DNA of 64,000 nt from Adiantum capillus-veneris (Eukaryota; Streptophyta; Polypodiopsida; Polypodiales; Pteridaceae): NCBI GenBank assembly GCA_014529385.2, contig CM043950.1, forward strand, positions 153,628,445 to 153,692,444. The letters are read 5' to 3'. A program made the translations under genes and the position numbers. How positions within the stretch are numbered: the first letter of the stretch is position 1; the number at the start of each line of letters is the position of its first letter. Below the pieces are notes generated by a model. The model saw only the letters and a program-made list of their open reading frames with translations, ran no database searches and was not told the origin of the DNA. Below, in pieces: positions 56,848-64,000 of this stretch.

Positions 56848-57090
56848 AGCACTGCGCTCCGGGTGCGATGGAGACTGAAGCTGCATCGGGAAGGTCTGCT
56901 CATAGAAGTTGCTTTCCCCTCCACTAAATCTAATTGATCGGGTGAAAGAGACACTGAGAAGCAGTAGTAGTGCTTCTTAGTGTCTCTTTCACCCGATCAA
57001 CTAGATCTAGCGGTGGGACGAGCAACATCTATATTGAGCAGACCTTCGCGATTGCAGCTTCAGTCTCTATCTCACTCGGAGCGCAGTGCT
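56848..57090. repeat. long inverted repeat, arms 116-120 bases, 7-nt loop
   Basis: Left arm 56848-56963 and right arm 56971-57090 are reverse complements at about 85-90 percent by eye. The inner 30 bases differ at only one position (arms 56934-56963 and 56971-57000; loop GTAGTAG). The outer ends share GCACTGCGCTCC. It sits in the intron between the transposase remnant and the TP-rich exon. It could fold as one long hairpin. Confidence 0.9.
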
Positions 57091-57263
57091 CGTCGTCTCT
57101 GCTTGTGAGAACATACCTAGAGCATACGTACCTGGAGTGGACACAAAGACCATTAAATACAATGACGCAATGATGTATATAGACAGAAATGGACAAAAAG
57201 CCATGTGAATACAATATATATTATAAAACGGAGCAAAATTGTTCAAATACAACATTTATGGCT

Positions 57264-57584
57264 TTAAGAGGTCTCTCTCTCATCCTCGCAAAGCTCAACA
57301 TAACTTCCTATATCTATATAGAGCTCTCCGTTTAAACAGATGTCCTCCGTTTCATTTTGTAGATCCTCTGCATGCACTCCATAGAGAGTAGCAGCTTGAT
57401 GCTCGTTTAGCAGCACCCCAACGGCTTCTGACTGAGCATCTTCTCCGATCTCCTCCATTGATGCCGCTCTGATTGGCACATGGTAGCCTTCATACGTCCG
57501 TGCACTACGAGGGGCTACCTCTATGACGTACCACCAGTTTGATGCAGACTTTGTAGGATGAAATATCACCTGCCAGACTCCCAC
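57264..57584 (-). pseudogene. CACTA transposase C-terminal (DUF4216-like) segment
   Basis: The 106-residue frame includes VIFHPTKSASNWWYVIEVAPRS, whose first 20 residues recall the DUF4216 end of TNP2-type transposases (K-x-W-x-V-V-I-x-x-x-P-R). A Glu/Asp-rich tail follows (NETEDICLNGELYID). It lies just after the N-terminal piece, with the transposase core between them missing. Confidence 0.5.
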
Positions 57585-57602
57585 TCCTCCTCAGCCACTT
57601 CT

Positions 57603-58127
57603 TCACCGCACTGTTGTGCGCTTTTCAATTGGTTTAGCATTCATGTTGAGAAGAACCAGGAGCGCCTTCAATCTAAACACACGTGCTCCATCATACAATG
57701 GTGTATCGGCTTCACTTTTCATATCATCATAGATAAGCCTTTCTGAATCCATGATCATCTCAATCATTTCATCGATCTCGGGCTCAAACATTGCCTCGTT
57801 GGGAATGTAGTCTGCATGATCATCCCCCAAGATGTCAGAGGCTACATCTTGTACCGTCACATATGCTGCTTGACCAAAGCGCCCGCAAATACGTTTATTG
57901 GGTTGCAAGATTGCTGCATGTTGGCCAGTGTCAGAGTTCGACGAGTTATAACTGGCAACAACTTGATCTATAATAGATGGATCGAACTCGCCGAATTTGC
58001 AAACATGCTACAAAGAAACACGTCTTGTTAGTCGCACAGCATGCTTGCATTGATTACAAGGATATAAGATCCTCTTTGAAAGATAGGTGTTTCGGTTGGA
58101 CGGCCCTACATCCTCGTCACTACTCAT
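57603..58127 (-). pseudogene. CACTA TNP2-like transposase N-terminus (Transpos_assoc-like)
   Basis: ATG 58127 opens MSSDEDVGPSNRNTYLSK, then LYPCNQCKHAVRL and, after a stop, HVCKFGEFDPSI, which fits the transposase-associated zinc domain of CACTA TNP2 proteins (C-P-C-x-x-C ... H-x-x-x-x-G). The 101-residue frame 57908-57603 reaches SEADTPLYDGARVFRLKALL, the usual start of the tnp2 catalytic region (P-L-Y-x-G). The transposase domain proper is deleted. Confidence 0.55.
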
Positions 58128-58190
58128 AATGAGGGTGAAAACCTTATAACCTGGACATAAATTTAATCTTCTATTGGCATCCTCCGTCTT

Positions 58191-58193
<3 letters not shown>

Positions 58194-58238
<45 letters not shown>
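58194..58238 (+). repeat. (CT)22 microsatellite
   Basis: Pure CT run, just upstream of the transposase start on minus. Confidence 0.97.
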
Positions 58239-58241
<3 letters not shown>

Positions 58242-58875
58242 ACACTGTAAACTACCTCACATTCTCTAGTCATGTCCAATCCCCGCACACCTCGGTCTAG
58301 AGGTGCACGGAGATCAGAACCACCGGGTTATAATCTCGTCTTTATTGGTCAATGCCTATATTTGTGGGTACAAGAAATCTACACACCCATGTCTACATGA
58401 TAGTGCATGTAGTGGACAAAACCCCTTTGCCTCTTCTCTAGCTGTAGCATTTCACAGCATCCTAACATCTTTTCACAGTAGATCTTTGTCTGTAGCATGC
58501 AGGTACGCCATTCTTGCAATGTAGCTGATGCCTGCTCAAAGCACTTAATTCTTACTCTAGATTTGACGGGTTGTGGTGTGTGTGTGTGTGTGACCCTTGG
58601 AATCGTCATCTTGCATCACTAATTTCTGTGTAGGCTCAATTTGCTCTTCCATTGGCTGATCATGATGGCTTATTGTACGGTAGCAACAGTCGAACATAAA
58701 GGTGGAATTGCTAGTTCGCATGGACTGTCGAGGCTGTGAGCGTAAGAAATTTTCTCATGTAGGAAAACGGAGTCTCTTTCAGTGTTTTTCATATGAGCAA
58801 GTGTTTTTCATACAATGCTTAACATCATGAGTGCACCTTCATTGACATGCAAAGCGCACTTTCATTGACATGCAC
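58239..58875. other. unassigned stretch
   Basis: No gene supported. Short duplications GTGTTTTTCATA (about 58779 and 58801) and TTCATTGACATGCA (about 58838 and 58862) are present. Confidence 0.4.
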
Positions 58876-59170
58876 TAAAATCTAACCTAAATCTAAAAAT
58901 AGCTAGTCCATCGAACATAAATCTAGATCTAATTTAATCTTATACTCAAAATAAACATAAATCTAATCTAATCTAACGTAAATTTAAATCTAACGTATAT
59001 AAACTTAAATCTAATCTAACATAAATCTAACTCAAAATAAACATAAATCTAATCTACTCTAACCTAAATAAACCTAAATCTAATCTAACATAAATCTAAA
59101 TCTAACCTAATCTTAAACTCAACATAAACATAAATAAAAATGTAATCCAACTTAATCTAATTTAAATTTT
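58876..59170 (+). repeat. AT-rich degenerate repeat, AAATCTAA-type
   Basis: About 300 bases are built from variants of ATAAATCTAATCTAAC and AAATCTAA, with little G on the plus strand. The unit is not the plant telomere repeat. Confidence 0.8.
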
Positions 59171-59261
59171 AACATAATCTCTTTCTCTCGTTGTTTTCTC
59201 CCCTTACCTCTCTCTTTCGTCTTCTCCCCCCCCCCCTCTCTCTCTCTCTTTGGTTTTTCTT

Positions 59262-60478
59262 GAGGTGTTTAATGACTAAGGTGCTAAGATGGTCCATGAC
59301 TAAGGTGCTTGAGGGGCTTGAGGTGTTCCACAAAGTCAAAGCACATCCCTGCACGAGGGGGGGGGGGAGCCCTCATTGTAGGAGCTAGAGAGAGAACACA
59401 CATACCCTCACATAAGTCAAGCCTTGCCTAATGAAGCAACATGGACACATGTCAAGTTTCTCTCCATGTTTCCCTCATAAGGTACCTAAAGCCTATTGGT
59501 TGACCCCTCAAGGGTCCAATGATAATTTAGCTAATCTGATTAATTGTGTATGCATTTATCAAGTCCTCTCTCTCAAAGGAAAAAGGGGGGACAAGTGTCC
59601 CAATGCTAGCATGCTTGCTTGATATGCACTCTGCATGTGATTGGCCAAGCTTGAAGGGTCTAATGAGCTTCCATCATGAGCAAGAAGAGGGGTCGACCAA
59701 GGAAGCTGGGGGCTTGCTTGTAGGGTATACTCTCCCCCCCACCCCCCCCCCCCCCCCCCCCCCCCCCCCACGCACACACACACTCATTGTGTGAAGTGCA
59801 AAGTGCAAGAGCTCCATCTCCTTCTCCAAGCTTGTTGAAAAGTTGAGAGCCTACACCAACACTCTTGGCTATGGAATGCAAATCCAACCAAAAGCCATGC
59901 TTCAATGCTTAAGCTTGCAATCTTCTCCATCTTCATTACTATGCTATTATATATGCTAAGCAAGAAGAGTGATGATAAGTGAGGAACTATTTATTTCTCT
60001 TGTGAATGTTTCTTCTTCCTCTTCGCTATCCTCATTCCCCGCTAGCTCTCTCCACCTTTGAAGGTGTTTGAGGCCTTGGGACTAAGGCCGGGGATGGTTA
60101 ATGCTTTTTCAAAGATTATGTTATGCTCGTGATGCATAAAGCTTTCCATATTCATTGCATCACTACATCACAAGGAACACAAAGATTGTATTGTACCAAG
60201 TCTCTGTTGATGGGAGAATCTATAATACAAAAGCCTATTGGAGGGAAGACCGGCTCCACATAAATCTAGTCCTCAATTGTTTGTCAAGTTCTCTAAACTC
60301 TCTCTCTTGCAAAAGTATTGTTCATGCCAAGTTAATTAAGTATTATGGTTATGTTGCTACCGTTAATTAAGTTCACCCTCTATGTTCTCAAAGTAGTCTC
60401 ACAAAAATGCTCACTCTAATTCTCTTAATTCCACTATTCTCAAAGTTCATAGGCCATTTCCATTACAAGCTTGTTTTA
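59262..60478 (+). repeat. G4: 3' part of a G1/G2-type LTR
   Basis: The piece matches the G2 LTR from about 37080 (GACTAAGGTGC repeats, CACGAGGGGGGG) and the G1 LTR in its second half, ending TTCCATTACA at 60478, the same end as the G1 5' LTR. No PBS follows. It is a solo or truncated LTR; the left start is missing. Confidence 0.9.
59734..59784 (+). repeat. C7-A-C28 tract and short CA run in G4 LTR
   Basis: 59734-59740 C7, one A, 59742-59769 C28, then (CA)n. In G1 the same LTR site has (CA)14. Confidence 0.95.
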
Positions 60479-60877
60479 AAAGAAGGCCAGAGTAGAGTTT
60501 CTTTGGGTCATTTGGCATCAAAGAAACTACTTGATATCGAGGAGCCTTACCAGACTCGAAGTTTGAGAATATTGTTTTTGGATGTTAACTTGCAAGTTCT
60601 CTCTATTGCTAAAGATGAAGTAACGGTCCACATGTCTAAGAAAGCAATTCCGAAGGATCCCGATGTTAACTTGCATACTCTCTCTATTGCTAAAGATGAA
60701 GTAACGGTCCACATGTCTAAGAAAGCAATTCCGAAGGATCCCGATGTTAACTTGCATGCTCTCTCTATTGCTAAAGATGAAGTAATGGTCTACAGGTCTA
60801 AGAAAGAAATTCCGAAGGTTGTAAGTGGGAATCTAGCTTCGCAGCTCCTTTCAGGACAAGTTCCTGACAAGACATGA
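60479..60877 (+). CDS. unknown repeat-containing open frame after G4 LTR
   Basis: A 156-residue plus frame (60407-60877) starts inside the LTR end and contains a Lys-rich repeat of 27 residues, three times. YKLVLKEGQSRVSLGHLASKK and YQTRSLRILFLDVN precede the repeats. No family recognised; the first Met lies in LTR sequence, so only 60479 onward is likely non-LTR. It may be a scrap of a host gene or of an element interior. Confidence 0.35.
   Translation, partial: KEGQSRVSLGHLASKKLLDIEEPYQTRSLRILFLDVNLQVLSIAKDEVTVHMSKKAIPKDPDVNLHTLSIAKDEVTVHMSKKAIPKDPDVNLHALSIAKDEVMVYRSKKEIPKVVSGNLASQLLSGQVPDKT
60581..60823 (+). repeat. 81-bp tandem repeat, three copies
   Basis: Units start at 60581, 60662 and 60743. 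In the plus frame 60407-60877 they encode a 27-residue repeat (D-V-N-L-x-x-L-S-I-A-K-D-E-V ...). The first two units are almost identical; the third carries several changes. Confidence 0.95.
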
Positions 60878-61861
60878 GTGGGAAAAGAAAATTTCAGGCT
60901 GAATTCGACGCTGTATTGGCCATCTCATGATCTCTATTGGTGGATCCTCCCTATCTCTATGAAGGTTGCCTATATGCCATGTCCCTATATCCCCCTACTT
61001 ACCTAATTGCTATGTTTCAATCCTTGTCGGTCTATGTGCTTTGCCCATGTATTTGCTTTGTACCCTACTCATGTGCTCCCCCTTTCTATCTCATCCTATA
61101 TCGAGTGGCATTGTTGACGCCACTGTTTGTAAATTTTCTTCCTTCTAGTAGAATTCCTCATGTTTATGGTTTTTTTTTTTAATGCGCCTTTTTTACTAAC
61201 GAGTCGAGACTCCATCTTTCTTCCCTTACACTTTTCTCGTATCCATATCCTTCAAGAAAGACACTCTATCATGATGGCATTCTCATATTGACATAGTAAT
61301 GTATCATGGCTCAAAATTTGTAAAACGTCAAAGTGACAATCATGAATTATCCTTTGAGCTACAAAGGATTGTACTAATGGTATGCCCACACAAGAGAAGG
61401 TAACTTCATGGAGATATTCCCCCTCCCTTCTACTATTGATAATTGTACTAAAGGTATGCGCAAACATTCAAGAGGGGTAAACTAATAGAGAGTTATTATC
61501 TACTGCCTTTAAATTTGAAGGGTGACTCTACTTTTATCCTAAAGGCATTAAGAAATTTCTCTTTTCATTTGACAAAAATTAGAAGGGCATACAACTATCT
61601 TTTCAGATATTCTGCAATTCTTTTGAAAGGTAGCACTTTCCTAGCCTTGCTCTAGTAGGGTAAAAACTCCTTGGAAAGGTGTTGTAGTGACAATAGCACT
61701 AACCTTCTAATTTTAGGCCCAACTCTCACTATCGAAAAGGCACCCTTTTTTAGAGGGTACATTTTGAAATTTGCCTTGTTATTCATCTTGACCCTAATAG
61801 CGCTGCATTAAAAAAAAGCATTACTAAGAAGATTCCCCCTAAAAGAAACCATTCGTCATCT
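60878..61861. other. unassigned stretch
   Basis: No gene supported. A T11 run lies near 61171. TTGTACTAATGGTATG at about 61368 and TTGTACTAAAGGTATG at about 61443 are a short spaced duplication. Confidence 0.4.
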
Positions 61862-62160
61862 GTGCTTCTTCAACTCGTGTTGTGCCATCTATGTCCTCTC
61901 CCTTCGTCATCTGTGCCTCAGCTTGCCTTCGGCAATGCCCTCGCCTGTAGCACCACCCACCTTCTCCATCCCCCCCATCTCCTTTGGCTGAGCGACATCC
62001 TCCCCAGCACCTTGCCCACCTTCTCCATCTTCGTGTCTCTATGCGAAGACCTCTGCTTTGCCCGTCTCCGTCGGTTTATGCAACCTCCTCCCCTGCACCT
62101 CACCCACCTTCTACGTCTCTGCCCGAAGATGGTATTTGCATGATTCCTACGGAAAGGGGT
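61862..62160. other. C-rich stretch with CCACCTTCTCC repeats
   Basis: CCACCTTCTCCATC occurs near 61958 and 62010, and CCACCTTCTAC near 62104. The plus frames across it have no stop but are low-complexity; I do not call them genes. Confidence 0.45.
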
Positions 62161-62163
62161 TGC

Positions 62164-62414
<251 letters not shown>

Positions 62415-62856
62415 TCGCGTTCGCCTTCTCCTAATTTACTCTCTTAAGCGGAGGCGCCTGGCATTTCATTTTATTCTCCTCTTAATTTCTTTTACAAAAA
62501 TAGTATCACCTACTCACTTTACATGTGGGTGAGTGAAGAGTGTAAATTCCAAGTCTAAGGTAAAGGAGCCAATTTTGAGACGTTTTGTTAAAGGTAATCC
62601 TTTTTTGAATAGTTTTGGGGAGGGATCATTTTGAATATTTAGACATTGCAATAGTATCCTCACTAAAAAGGCAACTCAAATATCAATATTTTTTAGGAAT
62701 GTTTTTTCAATGCTCTTTTTGGGAAAATTCATTTTGGAGGTTTACACTTTTCAACAAAATAACATGAAATATACATAAGATTCTAAGAATATTCAAAATT
62801 TTGGTCTCTAAATAGCTATTGTAATTATCAGACATACTCCTAGCAATGGCTACATG
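62415..62856. other. unassigned stretch downstream of the host gene
   Basis: AT-rich with no open frame; probably the 3' flank of the minus-strand gene. Confidence 0.4.
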
Positions 62857-63143
62857 CTACTTCTTTCGTTTTCCGCTCTGCTTGTGTTTCGATTTCTTCT
62901 GTCCGTTTTTCGATTTCTTCTGTCCGTTTTTCCTACTACTTTGTGGCTGGTTCTCGTTCTGCGGAGCAGTGTCTCCTTTTGCGACATCATCGTCACTATC
63001 CAAAGTGTCTGCGGCCGCAGCGCCTCGTCCATCCCCACTTCCTGATCCAGCTTTGGTCTCGTTCTTGTCATCCGCACGGTGCTTCTCATGGCTGCGCAGA
63101 CATCGTGTAAGCAATTACTCCAAAGACTGTTTTAACTGTGTGA

Positions 63144-63223
<80 letters not shown>

Positions 63224-63276
63224 CAGAGAAATATGAAATGAAATGTTATATTAACGTCTTCAAAAGGCCAAAGTGA

Positions 63277-63340
<64 letters not shown>

Positions 63341-63946
63341 CAGGTGTGTGGGTAGCTTTCACAAACTGAAAAGGAAAGTGGGTTCGCTGGTTGCCAACAC
63401 TTGACTTAATGAAGCCATACCTTGGGTTTAAGCTGGAGGATTCTTGGTGCAGCTCCCCTCTAGTATCGAGTAGCTCATGTAGCCTCTGATCATTGCTTCC
63501 TTCTGCAACCATTGCATCTTTGGGCATACACGAAAGTTCATCCACCTAATTAAAAATGGCATATGCTGTAAGTTCACAACATCACCATCACCTCTTGTCA
63601 TGCATAAGAAATCCAGTTTTTCCAATACCTTGCGGGTGTAAGCTTCTCTTTCGAAGTATCCACCGGAGATGTCTTGTCCAGCGACAGTTCCTTCTTGACC
63701 TGCTTTGGTTTTGTGCTGTTGCTCAAAATAACTTTTTTCAGGATGGCCTGGTGATATATGGCATGTCTTTATAGATGTGGAGCAATTTTCCAATTGTGCG
63801 TTAAAAAGATCAATGCCTCCTATAGCTGCGAGCTGGTTGAAAATACTGGTGCTTGCAACCATGTCAACAGTTTTGACACCATGCCATGGCCTGCAACAGC
63901 AGGGCTCGTTACACCTTCTAGTCATCACCAAAGTGTCCCCCATACT
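62857..63946 (-). CDS. possible host gene, 3' exons (unknown nuclear-type protein)
   Basis: Four exons can be joined on the minus strand. Exon 63890-63629 (starts after acceptor TTGCAG) reads VKTVDMVASTSIFNQLAAI to REAYTRK; donor AAG|GTATTGG; an 83-base intron; exon 63545-63421 (VDELSCMPKDAMVAEGS ... SLNP); donor AAG|GTATGG; an intron of 329 bases holding two (GA)n tracts; last exon 63091-62857 after CTGCGCAG. Frames match at both junctions. The C terminus is very basic (KNGQKKS twice, then KHKQSGKRKK), as in nuclear proteins. An upstream exon to 63946 (NEHGGPQAC) is possible via a short 55-base intron. Family not recognised. Confidence 0.55.
62890..62931 (-). repeat. 21-bp repeat encoding KNGQKKS twice
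   Basis: Two identical 21-base units, 62890-62910 and 62911-62931, in the last exon of the minus-strand gene. Confidence 0.9.
63152..63217 (+). repeat. (GA)33 in intron of host-like gene
   Basis: Pure (GA)n run in the last intron (63092-63420). Confidence 0.95.
63281..63338 (+). repeat. (GA)29 in intron of host-like gene
   Basis: Second (GA)n run, same intron. Confidence 0.95.
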
Positions 63947-64000
63947 TGAGAGAGAGATTGCAAAAGCACGCTTGAGGCCCACCATGCTCATTCTTCTTGG

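Noticed and set aside
58404-58416. CACTA-like end TGCATGTAGTG near the transposase
   Set aside because: It shares only seven bases with 54074 and has no subterminal repeats or matching flank.
58876-59170. telomere-like CTAAA repeat
   Set aside because: The unit is AAATCTAA with little periodicity, not TTTAGGG or its complement.
61686-61694. second CACTA terminus (TTGTAGTG)
   Set aside because: Only CACTACAA is shared with 54074, the flanking three bases differ (AAA versus ACA) and no subterminal motifs are near.

Overview
The window is nuclear DNA of a land plant with a large, repeat-rich genome. Evidence: plant-type Ty3/gypsy and Ty1/copia LTR retrotransposons nested in one another, primer-binding sites matching plant initiator tRNA-Met (TGGTATCAGAGC) and a tRNA-Asp-like sequence, CACTA transposase remnants, SINE-like units with a split Pol III promoter, and very long (GA)n, (CA)n and (AT)n microsatellites. 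The species cannot be fixed from the sequence; a fern or another non-angiosperm with a big genome is my guess only. No prokaryotic operon, CRISPR array, rRNA or tRNA gene was seen. Almost every coding segment is a decayed mobile element; the only good candidate for a host gene is at the right edge.

Layout. 1-1915: 3' half of a forward gypsy pol with two successive integrase zinc fingers. 2620-4720: the 3' half of another gypsy pol in reverse, facing the first. 6757-10450: reverse element N1 (gag, zinc knuckle, protease, one long LTR). 10866-16495: reverse element N2, with LTRs related to N1 but only a gag-like protein followed by an unknown acidic protein, and no polymerase. 16496-23803: forward gypsy G1, inserted in the right LTR of N2. 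23806-25690: 3' half of a forward copia (C1) that truncates the 3' LTR of G1. 26351-32137: complete reverse copia C2 with both LTRs, PBS, PPT and a near-perfect target duplication. 32138-36723: mostly unassigned, with short tandem duplications. 36724-41582: forward gypsy G2, same family as G1, cut off inside integrase. 41583 to about 52416: forward element G5, coding for a gag-like protein and a retropepsin but no recognisable RT or integrase; it is interrupted by C3 (44334-49495), a young reverse copia with 228-bp LTRs and a perfect ATTTT target duplication. 54074-55156: a CACTA-like terminus, microsatellites, two SINE-like copies and an oleosin-like gene scrap. 55157-56135: reverse fragment G3 of the G1/G2 family. 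56151-58127: remains of a CACTA TNP2-type transposase, a TP-rich ORF and a 116-120 bp-arm inverted repeat. 59262-60478: partial LTR (G4) of the G1/G2 family. 62857-64000: 3' exons of a possible host gene on the minus strand.

The nesting gives relative ages: N2 before G1; G1 before the C1 junction; G2 before G5 before C3. G1, G2, G3 and G4 belong to one family with LTRs starting TGTCATA and differ mainly by deletions, so each supplies parts lost from the others. The two most unusual objects are N2 (gag plus unknown acidic reading frame inside complete LTRs) and G5 (gag plus retropepsin plus a tail with repeated W-[IV]-P-K motifs). Both look like LTR-type elements that would need polymerase supplied from elsewhere. 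All boundaries and identities were read by eye; no alignment or database search was run.
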